Positions 14,935 through 21,151 of a stretch of DNA of 38,426 nucleotides are shown piece by piece. This DNA comes from a virus. The notes beneath the pieces were generated by a model, which made no database searches, was not told where the DNA came from, and worked only from the letters and a program-made list of their open reading frames with translations. The position numbers and the translations under genes are program-made. Position 1 is the first letter of the stretch. Each line of letters starts with the position of its first letter. The DNA lies in the IMG/VR virus record IMGVR_UViG_3300045115_000025, positions 1 to 38,426 of that record; one strand, given 5' to 3'.

Positions 14935-16266
14935 TTACCACTCCATATTTTCGGTCTTTTTTGGCTCATCATAGCCTAAATTTTGACTCTTCGGCGTCGA
15001 GTAACAGGCAGAAATTAATTTCCACTCTCCATTTTGTGAGTTTTCGATCCTATTTTGCTTCTTCAATTCACTCAATCTATTCTTTATTTGTTCCTTACTT
15101 TTATCACCAAATCTCTCAACTAAATCATTAATTGTCATGTTGTTTTCTCGTAGGGCTGACAATATTCGCGCCTTCAGTCCGAGCTCTGACTCGAATCTAA
15201 ATGGAAACTCCGCATTTATATCTACACCGTCTTCAGAGAAGAAAATTCTGACGCCCTTAGGGGCACAAAGTTTGCCATCATTGCACTTTCTATGAACTAA
15301 GGCGGTATGTATTAGATTCTCTTCTTGTTCCTGTTCCGTTTGGACATTCCAAACATTACGAGCACTATTCATAAAAAATACTGAACCAAATACACTTTTT
15401 CCAGTATCTGCTTTAGATTCATGGGCTATAGACAAAGTCGTTACCCTAAAAGAATTAATGGCATTAAAATATCTAATAGCATTTTGTGCTTCTTCTGGCG
15501 CGCCACCACAAGCTAGAGCCACGGAGTCGATAATTAAGAATCCAATATTGTGTTTCTTGATAAGAATATTAATTGTGTCTCGAAGTTCATATAAAGGCAT
15601 GCCTTTTGAAGGGAGATAATAAAGCATTTTTTTATGCTCTTCTGTAAATCCATCACAAAATTTTGCTAACTTATCAACGCGCCATCTAAAAGTAAAATCA
15701 GTGTTTTCATAATCTAAAAACAAAGTTTTTTGAGGCAAAAGCGGCATTTCTCCTAAAAATTGGATACCAGCAGCTAAAGACATGGCCATTCTTAAGGCTA
15801 AAAATGTTTTACCAGTGCCACCTTTTCCAAAGATAATATTAGATGCTCCATCTTCTAAAAATGGATTAAGCAAAAATTCTGTTGGTTTTGTTGTTATTTG
15901 GTCGGCTGTTTGCGCTAAATTCAACATTGATTCCTTATAGGCATCAGAAACAATTTTACAAGCATGTGATAACAAAAGTGCCCAAGGTATCTCTTTGCCA
16001 AATGAATTTGATAATTGACGAGCAAAACTCTCTCGAGAAGATAAAGATTTTAGATTTATTCTGGCTTCAAATTCTTTTTCACACATTCCGACTTCTAAGA
16101 AAACACAAGATAATGTGGCTTCTAGTTCATTTTTTGAATAGATCAATGTTTCGAAGTTAAACATGATCGCATTATCTTCGATCAAAGTATTTACAATAAA
16201 ATCATCGCCGTTTTTGATTAATCTGAATTTGCCTAGATTTATTGTTATTTCCTCCTTATGTTGCAT
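14935..16266 (-). CDS. RepA/AAA_25-like replication ATPase with C-terminal winged helix (443 aa)
   Basis: This is a RecA-fold ATPase like the RepA helicases of plasmids and phages. Walker A GKGGTGKT is at residues 147-154, 'TLFLDYENTDFTFRWRVDKL' at 181-200, Walker B 'IGFLIIDSVA' with Asp247, and a sensor-like 'TTLSIAHESK' at about 276-284. Residues ~370-425 ('LKARILSALRENNMTINDLVERFGDKSKEQIKNRLSELKKQNRIE') look like a winged-helix DNA-binding domain. The N-terminal 130 residues are unassigned. It is the only replication-type enzyme found, with no polymerase or primase signature. An AAGGAGG lies inside codons 4-6 rather than before the ATG, which makes the exact start uncertain. It is flanked by iterons and by a DnaA box region. 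Confidence 0.75.
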   Translation of the reverse strand: MQHKEEITINLGKFRLIKNGDDFIVNTLIEDNAIMFNFETLIYSKNELEATLSCVFLEVGMCEKEFEARINLKSLSSRESFARQLSNSFGKEIPWALLLSHACKIVSDAYKESMLNLAQTADQITTKPTEFLLNPFLEDGASNIIFGKGGTGKTFLALRMAMSLAAGIQFLGEMPLLPQKTLFLDYENTDFTFRWRVDKLAKFCDGFTEEHKKMLYYLPSKGMPLYELRDTINILIKKHNIGFLIIDSVALACGGAPEEAQNAIRYFNAINSFRVTTLSIAHESKADTGKSVFGSVFFMNSARNVWNVQTEQEQEENLIHTALVHRKCNDGKLCAPKGVRIFFSEDGVDINAEFPFRFESELGLKARILSALRENNMTINDLVERFGDKSKEQIKNRLSELKKQNRIENSQNGEWKLISACYSTPKSQNLGYDEPKKTENMEW

Positions 16267-16309
16267 ATTAATTAAATTAATTTGAGATAGTTTTTATAAA
16301 ATATATATC

Positions 16310-16338
16310 TTGACATGTTTTTAAAAAAGTTATACTAT
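16310..16338 (+). promoter_or_regulatory. sigma70-type promoter P1, plus strand
   Basis: TTGACA (16310-16315), 17-base spacer, TACTAT (16333-16338). It reads away from the divergent ATPase gene and toward the small RNA and early operon. Confidence 0.6.
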
Positions 16339-16348
16339 TTTTTAGTAA

Positions 16349-16369
16349 TAAATTTGCCTATTGCCAATT
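16349..16369. promoter_or_regulatory. palindromic operator candidate
   Basis: AAATTTGC and GCCAATTT form a near-palindrome (7 of 8 positions per arm) over the -35 of promoter P2. This is a fitting site for a dimeric regulator, but no repressor gene is identified. Confidence 0.4.
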
Positions 16370-16389
16370 TATACACAATATGGTATAAT
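16361..16389 (+). promoter_or_regulatory. strong sigma70-type promoter P2, plus strand
   Basis: TTGCCA (16361-16366), exactly 17 bases, then a perfect TATAAT (16384-16389). The expected start is about 16396, directly before a self-complementary stretch that ends in a terminator. Confidence 0.75.
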
Positions 16390-16395
16390 TTATTT

Positions 16396-16516
16396 AGAAA
16401 AAGAGTTGAAGAGTCGGCTGAAAGATTTGATAACTCTTTTATGGGCTATAATGGCAAGTTGACAATGTCCACTATAGCACAAAAAACAAAGACCGTCAAT
16501 TTATTGGCGGTTTTTT
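16396..16516 (+). ncRNA. candidate ~120-nt structured small RNA
   Basis: Promoter P2 and the terminator at 16493-16516 bracket a stretch with no convincing gene. It can fold into three stems: AAAAGAGTT/AACTCTTTT (16399-16407 with 16432-16440, nine perfect pairs); GCTATA-x-TGG with CCA-x-TATAGC (16445-16454 with 16469-16478); and the terminator stem. I do not recognise an Rfam family. It could be an antisense or regulatory RNA of the replication region, or a leader that is usually terminated. Confidence 0.55.
16493..16516 (+). terminator. intrinsic terminator
   Basis: CCGTCAAT (16493-16500) pairs with ATTGGCGG (16503-16510; one G-T pair) and is followed by six T. It would end transcripts from P1 and P2. 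Confidence 0.75.
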
Positions 16517-16529
16517 GGTTAATTTAAGT

Positions 16530-16572
16530 CATTTCAAAATATAATTATATTTTTATATTATAGTTATCCACA
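16530..16572. other. AT-only stretch with perfect DnaA box (possible origin element)
   Basis: A nearly pure A/T run (about 16533-16563) ends in TTATCCACA at 16564-16572, the consensus DnaA-binding 9-mer. It lies upstream of promoter P3 and beside the divergent replication ATPase. A DnaA box next to an easily melted stretch is typical of origins using host DnaA. Confidence 0.5.
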
Positions 16573-16580
16573 GGAAGCTA

Positions 16581-16609
16581 TTGACAGCGACTGTTAGTCA
16601 TGCTATAGT
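16581..16609 (+). promoter_or_regulatory. strong sigma70-type promoter P3 for the early operon
   Basis: TTGACA (16581-16586), 17-base spacer, TATAGT (16604-16609). The spacer contains a GACT-N3-AGTC palindrome, and GCTAT-N7-ATAGC overlaps the -10 and start. Both are plausible operator half-site pairs. Confidence 0.72.
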
Positions 16610-16615
16610 GCTAAT

Positions 16616-16775
16616 AGCGAAGGAGGAACGCGGGGGGTCTGGGTGGAATTATCTGCCCTAAACCAACCACAGGCCATTTGCCCATTAGAAAGGCGCCATA
16701 AGGCCACTTTCGCAAAAATAGGCGGCTTGAGGGCTGATCGCTGAGTTCTGGCATCAGCCCCCACAAATAAATAAT
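16616..16775 (+). other. GC-rich structured leader of the early operon
   Basis: About 160 bases lie between P3 and the first small gene. They are markedly richer in G and C than the flanks. A perfect eight-pair hairpin GGGCTGAT/ATCAGCCC (16731-16738 with 16753-16760) ends 15 bases before the ATG at 16776. Further pairing is possible between CTGGGTGG near 16637 and CCAACCACAG near 16664. A GTG-started 33-codon frame at about 16643 exists but its AAGGAGG is too distant. The element may be a regulatory leader RNA. Confidence 0.4.
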
Positions 16776-16937
16776 ATGAAAATCACTAATCGCTCTGAAT
16801 ATAGAGAAGACAAGTTTCTTCAACAAATAACCAAAGAAATAGGAGATGAGTTCTTTAAGCCATTAAATGAATTAATAACAGGAGGCATAAATTTATATGA
16901 TGACAGCAAATCAAATGGCAAGAATCGGGGACATTAA
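16776..16937 (+). CDS. small hypothetical protein (53 aa)
   Basis: The ATG at 16776 opens a charged 53-codon frame (MKITNRSEYREDKFLQQITKE, then IGDEFFKPLNELITGG). It is the first frame after the structured leader. The next gene starts inside its last third, 41 bases before its stop. There is no strong ribosome site, so coding is likely but not certain. No family recognised. Confidence 0.45.
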   Translation: MKITNRSEYREDKFLQQITKEIGDEFFKPLNELITGGINLYDDSKSNGKNRGH

Positions 16938-17148
16938 AATGGCGATAAAGCTATGTAAAAATCATCCAAGTCCAGAAGTGCAAGAATCAATTAAAGAATT
17001 TACAGATGATGACATATCAAAAGCCATAGATAAATTACAAGATATTTGTAAAGAACTTGATGGTTATAGAGCTTTTAAAACAATTGGGGCATTTAATAAA
17101 AATTATGTCAGCGGGATATTAAAACTTTATAAAGAAAATAATTTATGA
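16897..17148 (+). CDS. hypothetical helical protein (83 aa)
   Basis: AGGAGG lies 10-11 bases before the ATG pair at 16897/16900. The product is an all-helical 83-residue protein with 'PEVQESIKEFTDDDISKAIDKLQDICKELDGYRAFKTIGAFNKNYVSGILKLY'. I know no family. The stop overlaps the annealase-like gene as ATGA, so the two are co-translated and may work together in DNA metabolism. Confidence 0.6.
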   Translation: MMTANQMARIGDIKMAIKLCKNHPSPEVQESIKEFTDDDISKAIDKLQDICKELDGYRAFKTIGAFNKNYVSGILKLYKENNL

Positions 17149-17771
17149 ATTTATTTACAACCCCCGGTGGAACAAAGCTTCCATTACTCTCTCTAAAAGA
17201 CAAGCCATATCTACAAGTAGCCCACAGAATAGTATGGTTTAGAGAAGAGCACCCAGACTGGACTATTGAAACAACTCCAGCGGAATTAACCAAAACAAGT
17301 GCTATCTATCGTGCGACTATTAAGAATGTAGAAGGTAGAATTATCGCTATGGCCACCAAGAGTGAAACTGAACAGAACTTTGCTGACTTTATTGAAAAAG
17401 CTGAAACTGGATCAATAGGTAGGGCTTTGGCAATGTGTGGTTACGGAACACAATTTACCGCCGATGAATTAAACGAAGGCGAGAGGATAGTAGACAGTCC
17501 AATCGACGCTGCAATTCCAGACAATAAACCAAAACCAACAACAGATATTGCTCCGATATGTCCAGTGCACAACATTAAGATGAAATGGAAATCAGGTATT
17601 TCTAAGACTGGAAAAGATTATGCTTTTTGGGGATGTACAAAAAAGGATTCGGGTGGTTGGTGCAAACAAACAATCAATGCCAAAGAAGCAGAAGCTAGGG
17701 CACAAGAATTAGCTAAACCAACTGAAACAGCGGTCATTGAAGAGATAAATATAGATGAAATTCCTTTTTAA
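17145..17771 (+). CDS. putative single-strand annealing (Rad52/DdrA-like) protein with C-terminal zinc ribbon (208 aa)
   Basis: Residues about 20-110 show 'YLQVAHRIVWFREEHPDWTIETTPAEL...AIYRATIKNVEGRIIAMATKSET' followed by 'FADFIEKAETGSIGRALAMCGYGTQFTADELNEGERIVDSP'. The 'ENAET-x-AxGRALA-xxGYG' ending is typical of phage Rad52/DdrA-type annealing proteins. A C-terminal segment at about 140-180 ('CPVHNIKMKWKSGISKTGKDYAFWGCTKKDSGGWCKQ') is a topoisomerase-type zinc ribbon for binding single-stranded DNA. Likely role: recombination-driven replication or repair with the nuclease at 19332. The family call is by pattern, not alignment. Confidence 0.65.
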   Translation: MNLFTTPGGTKLPLLSLKDKPYLQVAHRIVWFREEHPDWTIETTPAELTKTSAIYRATIKNVEGRIIAMATKSETEQNFADFIEKAETGSIGRALAMCGYGTQFTADELNEGERIVDSPIDAAIPDNKPKPTTDIAPICPVHNIKMKWKSGISKTGKDYAFWGCTKKDSGGWCKQTINAKEAEARAQELAKPTETAVIEEINIDEIPF

Positions 17772-17782
17772 GATAAAAACAG

Positions 17783-18151
17783 ATGAATGAATTATTTACA
17801 GTACAGGCGGAATGCAGATCTGGCTCCACAAAAGGCTTAAGACAAATGAAAATTGTATTTGATACACAGGAGAATCTATCAGATGCGTCTGTGGCTAAAA
17901 TAGCAACATGGGCAGGAAAACACGGACATCTGATCTTCTTGTCAGAAGAGCCGACAGAAAATGATATTAAAAATATTGTGGAGATGCCCAGATTGACCGA
18001 GGAAGACATGGGCAAATCGCCAGCTGCTAGATTAAGAAATATTTTATATTGGCTTTGGGATTTTTCTAAAAAACCAACACAAACATTTGAGGAGTTTTAC
18101 AGGATTAAAATGGAAACGATCATCGAATCAATAAAAGCTAAGATGAATTAA
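17783..18151 (+). CDS. hypothetical protein downstream of annealase (122 aa)
   Basis: The N-terminal half ('LFTVQAECRSGSTKGLRQMKIVFDTQENLSDASVAKIATWAGKHGHLIFLSEEPTENDI') looks like a small beta-alpha domain. The C-terminal half is helical ('GKSPAARLRNILYWLWDFSKKPTQTFEEFYRIKMETIIESIKAKM'). Similar two-part small proteins occur beside phage recombination genes, but I cannot name a function. It lies 11 bases after the annealase-like gene and 2 bases before the HTH gene, so it belongs to the early operon. Confidence 0.6.
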   Translation: MNELFTVQAECRSGSTKGLRQMKIVFDTQENLSDASVAKIATWAGKHGHLIFLSEEPTENDIKNIVEMPRLTEEDMGKSPAARLRNILYWLWDFSKKPTQTFEEFYRIKMETIIESIKAKMN

Positions 18152-18153
18152 GT

Positions 18154-18315
18154 ATGGAAAGTTTGCTGACAGCCCAAGAATTGGCAAAGTATCTAAACGT
18201 TTCTTATATGACGATATTGAGGTTAGTTAAGACAAATAAGATAAAACCTCATAGAGTTGGGAAGATGTTGAGATTTAAGCCAGAGGAAGTCGAGAAAGAG
18301 CTGGAGAAGGCATAG
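18154..18315 (+). CDS. excisionase-family helix-turn-helix protein (53 aa)
   Basis: This small gene encodes 'MESLLTAQELAKYLNVSYMT' followed by 'ILRLVKTNKIKPHRVGKMLRF' and 'KPEEVEKELEKA'. That is the whole of the MerR-like HTH_17/excisionase fold: a helix-turn-helix with a short wing. Such proteins act as recombination directionality factors or as small transcription factors. With no integrase in the window, a regulator or replication-initiation helper is more likely. It follows the preceding stop by 2 bases. Confidence 0.75.
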   Translation: MESLLTAQELAKYLNVSYMTILRLVKTNKIKPHRVGKMLRFKPEEVEKELEKA

Positions 18316-18323
18316 TCAGCTCT

Positions 18324-18394
18324 CCTCTCCTCCAATCATCACAGATTGGATATTGAAAGGTTCTCCTAATTGCCGTTGGCGATTGGGGGAGAGG
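18324..18394 (+). promoter_or_regulatory. switch-like hairpin element in the transglycosylase leader
   Basis: CCTCTCCTCCAATC (18324-18337) can pair over 14 bases (one G-U) with GATTGGGGGAGAGG (18381-18394). The same 5' arm can instead pair locally, CCAATC with GATTGG (18332-18337 with 18344-18349). The two folds exclude one another. The 3' arm holds the only purine-rich ribosome-like tract before the ATG at 18425, so the fold may control translation of the lysozyme-like gene. Confidence 0.45.
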
Positions 18395-18424
18395 AAAATA
18401 AAAATAAATAATTTAATCAATTAT

Positions 18425-19228
18425 ATGCAACAAGAGGAAAATAAAATTATTCAATTATTATCAAATCAAGATAAACCCAACCACGAGTACTCAACGAGGA
18501 ATTTAAAAAATTTACTCAATAAGAATAGTCTATTTGTTCTAACTATGATTGTGGGCTGTGTATTATTGGGAATAAAAACTATTTATGCCACAGGTTTAAT
18601 TAAGCCAGAAATACAAAAAGTAATTTTATCGGAAGAAGAAATAATTAAAAAATCTATAAATCAAATTTATGAATCACCTCGTTTCCAAATGGAGATGAAG
18701 AAAGCGGCTGAAAGGAAATACTGGGAAAATGTGAAGAACGAAGCCGAAGTCAAATTGAATCAACTAACCAAACCTCAAATTACAGTAGAAAAAAATACCA
18801 GTTCAGAATTGCCGTCACAATCACAAAAAGATACAATCGCTGCTGTTTGTAAAAGAATTGGAGAAAATAGGGCAGAATTTTATACAAAACACAATATTAG
18901 TATCAATCAATTTATTGATACTTGTTATTACGACTTACTGGCCATTGCTTGGAAGGAATCAAGATATAATTGTGAAGCAAAAGGCGACGGCAATAAATCA
19001 TATGGTTGTTTTCAAATACAGATCAATTTACATAAATTGACAAAAGAACAAGCAGAAAATTTTAACTATGCGGCAGAATGGACGCTGGACAGAATGGTAA
19101 GAGATTATGAGTATCCTAGATTTAGAACCGCTGCGCTGGCCAGACACAATGGTTCAGGACAAATGGCACAAAATTATGCGACGACTGTAAAAATAAAGAG
19201 TGCTGAATTTAAAAAAATGGGATTATAA
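18425..19228 (+). CDS. membrane-anchored lytic transglycosylase/lysozyme-like protein (267 aa)
   Basis: The ATG at 18425 begins a short cytoplasmic head, one membrane segment at about residues 35-57 (SLFVLTMIVGCVLLGIKTIY) and a helical spacer rich in Glu/Lys. A C-terminal lysozyme-like domain carries 'LLAIAWKESRYNCEAKGDGNKSYGCFQIQ', the catalytic Glu and the 'S-YG-xFQI' motif of SLT/goose-type enzymes, then 'NYAAEWTLDRMVRDYEYPRFRTAALARHNG'. Acting outside the inner membrane, it would cut peptidoglycan. It lies in the early operon, far from the lysis genes, so local wall remodelling (for secretion or DNA transfer) is as likely as lysis. No strong ribosome site precedes the ATG. Confidence 0.72.
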   Translation: MQQEENKIIQLLSNQDKPNHEYSTRNLKNLLNKNSLFVLTMIVGCVLLGIKTIYATGLIKPEIQKVILSEEEIIKKSINQIYESPRFQMEMKKAAERKYWENVKNEAEVKLNQLTKPQITVEKNTSSELPSQSQKDTIAAVCKRIGENRAEFYTKHNISINQFIDTCYYDLLAIAWKESRYNCEAKGDGNKSYGCFQIQINLHKLTKEQAENFNYAAEWTLDRMVRDYEYPRFRTAALARHNGSGQMAQNYATTVKIKSAEFKKMGL

Positions 19229-19233
19229 AATCT

Positions 19234-19335
19234 ATGTATAAAAATGATCCAAAAGCAGAGTTAGGATTATTCATAGCTGGTATGGTTTGCGGATTAGTAT
19301 TCTCAATAATTATTACTATCTGCATCTTAAAATGA
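19234..19335 (+). CDS. single-span membrane micro-protein (33 aa)
   Basis: MYKNDPKAELGLFIAGMVCG followed by LVFSIIITICILK: one transmembrane helix fills most of this 33-codon frame. It starts 3 bases after the transglycosylase stop and its TGA overlaps the nuclease ATG (ATGA), so coding is well supported by the tiling. Function unknown. Confidence 0.5.
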   Translation: MYKNDPKAELGLFIAGMVCGLVFSIIITICILK

Positions 19336-19688
19336 AACCCAAAAGCGCAGTAGCAAAAGGTAAAATCCTTGAGAAAGCCATTGAAAGTGATTTGCGACAA
19401 ACAGGCATTGATCCACACGCTAGAAGAAACCCAGGATCAGGAAGTGGTTTATTAAAGGGTGATATATATTCACCAAAGACAGGAATATCCTTTGAATGTA
19501 AAAATACAAAGAATATAGGAATGGCAGCCTGGAAACAAGCATTAAATGATGCAAAAAGAGGACACAATACGCCAATACTTATTTGGAAGCCGCCATATTC
19601 ATCAACTGAGGATTGTCTGTGTATAATTGAATGGCATGTGCTTAAAACTTTGCTTAAATTAGCCTATAAAGACATTGACAAAATTTAA
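19332..19688 (+). CDS. VRR-NUC/Holliday-resolvase-like nuclease (118 aa)
   Basis: The protein 'KPKSAVAKGKILEKAIESDLRQTGIDPHARRNPGSGSGLLKGDIYSPKTGISFECKNTKNIGMAAWKQALNDAKRGHNTPILIWKPP' fits a minimal PDDEXK nuclease. It has a Glu in the first helix, 'GSGSGLLKGDI' with the Asp, and 'FECKN' (E-x-K), then a Gln after a Trp. Such proteins in phages resolve branched DNA. The start is the ATG at 19332, joined to the micro-protein stop. Its last codons carry the -35 of the promoter for the sugar operon. Confidence 0.7.
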   Translation: MKPKSAVAKGKILEKAIESDLRQTGIDPHARRNPGSGSGLLKGDIYSPKTGISFECKNTKNIGMAAWKQALNDAKRGHNTPILIWKPPYSSTEDCLCIIEWHVLKTLLKLAYKDIDKI

Positions 19689-19703
19689 ATAATATGTTAT
19701 GCT
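19675..19703 (+). promoter_or_regulatory. sigma70-type promoter of the surface-sugar operon
   Basis: TTGACA (19675-19680) in the end of the nuclease gene, 17-base spacer, TATGCT (19698-19703). The -10 covers the ATG at 19699 that would start the phosphoglycosyl transferase, so RNA from this promoter begins inside that gene and serves the genes after it. Confidence 0.65.
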
Positions 19704-20238
19704 AGGGGGGAGAAGTTTTTTTTACAAAAGTTTAAGAGTCGGACAATACGGAAAAAAGTTTTATCTATACAAATTTAGAACAATGCGCGTGGATGGCGGA
19801 TCACCAACGGCATCAATCGATGATAATAGACTGACGACAATAGGACGTTTTTTAAGAAAATATAAATTGGACGAGCTGCCGACTTTAATCAATCTATTAA
19901 AAGGTGATATCTCAATTGTCGGCTCCAGACCAGATGTTCCAAGTGAGATCGATAGTTTGAATGAAGAACTTAGAATGATGATTTTATCCGCTAAACCAGG
20001 TCTGATTTCTCCAGCTACATTCTGGAATATAAACGAAGACGAAGCTCTGCGTGGCGAAAAAAACCCACATAAAGCCTATTGTGAAAAGATAAAGCCGACT
20101 AAATATAGATTAAATGCATGGTACATAAACAAGAAATGTCTTTGTTTGGACATGCGTATCATTTTAGCAACAACACTTAAATTAATTGGGATCGAAGTCG
20201 ATCCTAAAAAATGGGGCATAGTCCCTAATTGGTTATGA
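19699..20238 (+). CDS. WbaP/WcaJ-type phosphoglycosyl transferase, N-terminally truncated (179 aa)
   Basis: This family attaches the first sugar phosphate to undecaprenyl phosphate at the inner membrane. The catalytic domain is clear: 'GGRSFFYKSLRVGQYGKKFYLYKFRTMRVDG' (3-33), 'DDNRLTTIGRFLRKYKLDELPTLINLLKGDISIVGSRPD' (41-79) with the Asp58-Glu59 dyad, then 'LSAKPGLISPATFWNIN'. Usual members have a re-entrant membrane helix of 40 or more residues before this; here the frame starts inside the domain, right after a G6 run and before a T8 run. Either the membrane anchor was lost, or a homopolymer error or frameshift hides it. The 3' end overlaps the transketolase as ATGA. Confidence 0.8.
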   Translation: MLGGRSFFYKSLRVGQYGKKFYLYKFRTMRVDGGSPTASIDDNRLTTIGRFLRKYKLDELPTLINLLKGDISIVGSRPDVPSEIDSLNEELRMMILSAKPGLISPATFWNINEDEALRGEKNPHKAYCEKIKPTKYRLNAWYINKKCLCLDMRIILATTLKLIGIEVDPKKWGIVPNWL

Positions 20239-21032
20239 ACTTAAAGGAGGAGGCTAGGACAGCTCGCAAAGCTGTTCTTGACATGATTTATCTTGCGCAA
20301 AAGTCGCACATAGGCAGCAATCTATCGTGCATAGAGCTATTAACGGCTTTATTCAATAAAGCCAATATCACAAAAGATCTCGGAGAAAACGAGGATCGTA
20401 TTATTGTAGGCAAGGGCTGGGCAGCAGCCTCTTTTTATTATTTTCTTGCAAAGAAAGGAATAATCGACGAAAAGGATTTAGAACGTTTTTGTAAAGAAGG
20501 AGAGGAAAACTATATAGGACTTCTTGAACCATCTGTTTGCGGCGTACATTGTGCCACCGGCTCAATCGGAATGGGGCTTCCGTTTGGTGTGGGCATGGCT
20601 TTTGCTAAAAAGATAAACAAACAAAATGGTCGTATTTATGTCATAGAGGGTGATGGGGGCATGCAATGTGGCATGACATGGGAATCAATACAAATAGCTG
20701 CTCAGCACAAATTAGATAATCTAATGTTGATTATAGATCAAAATAATATTCAGGCGATGGGAGACTGCAAGGATATATTAGATAATAAGAACTTTGAAAA
20801 TAGATTGAGATCATTCGGTTGGGTGGCTGAAACAATAAACGGTCACGATTTTGAGCAAATAGAAAAGGTGCTGAGGATTGATGCAAGATATAGACCAGTG
20901 GCGATTATAGCTAATACAGTTAAAGGCCGAGGAATTAGTTTTATGGAAAATAACGTTAAATATCATTATTGTCCGCCTACGACAGAAGAATATGACAAGG
21001 CGACTATAGAATTAAACCAATGTCTGAATTAA
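20235..21032 (+). CDS. transketolase N-terminal (PP-domain) subunit (265 aa)
   Basis: Thiamine-diphosphate enzyme half that moves two-carbon units between sugars. His25 in 'AQKSHIGSNLSCIELLTALF', 'GVHCATGSIGMGLPFGVGMAFAKK' (103-126) and the ThDP/Mg motif 'EGDGGMQCGMTWESIQIAAQHKLDNLMLIIDQNN' (GDG 139-141, Asn170-171) are all present. Length is normal for split transketolase N-subunits, which often occur in polysaccharide clusters. The start ATG overlaps the previous stop. It should pair with the pyrimidine-domain subunit at 21115. The product may be a branched or altered sugar precursor; the exact reaction is unknown. Confidence 0.88.
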   Translation: MNLKEEARTARKAVLDMIYLAQKSHIGSNLSCIELLTALFNKANITKDLGENEDRIIVGKGWAAASFYYFLAKKGIIDEKDLERFCKEGEENYIGLLEPSVCGVHCATGSIGMGLPFGVGMAFAKKINKQNGRIYVIEGDGGMQCGMTWESIQIAAQHKLDNLMLIIDQNNIQAMGDCKDILDNKNFENRLRSFGWVAETINGHDFEQIEKVLRIDARYRPVAIIANTVKGRGISFMENNVKYHYCPPTTEEYDKATIELNQCLN

Positions 21033-21151
21033 AAAAAGATTTTATTGGGTTGTTGATAAAAGCTTTAGTTATATCTTTTTTCACAACGCTGTCAATTTGT
21101 CTTACGTTAAAAATATGGATTTACGTGGATCGTTTATTAGAAAACTTATAA
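21020..21151 (+). CDS. single-span membrane micro-protein (43 aa)
   Basis: The frame from ATG 21020 (MSELKKDFIGLLIKALVISF, then FTTLSICLTLKIWIYVDRLL) predicts one membrane helix. It overlaps the transketolase N stop by 13 bases and the next start by 37 bases, bridging what would otherwise be an 80-base gap in a tightly packed operon. Membrane character and overlap support coding, but no homologue is recognised. Confidence 0.4.
   Translation: MSELKKDFIGLLIKALVISFFTTLSICLTLKIWIYVDRLLENL

Noticed and set aside
16315-16527. 70-codon open frame across the P2-terminator region
   Set aside because: It runs through a consensus promoter, an operator-like palindrome, two RNA stems and a terminator, and has no ribosome site; better explained as non-coding.
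16643-16744. GTG-started 33-codon frame in the GC-rich leader
   Set aside because: The AAGGAGG lies about 16 bases upstream, too far for normal initiation, and the frame crosses the hairpin; kept only as a remote option.
16611-16826. 71-codon minus-strand frame in the early leader
   Set aside because: It overlaps the small plus-strand gene and the hairpin leader, with low-complexity proline and leucine content and no upstream ribosome site.
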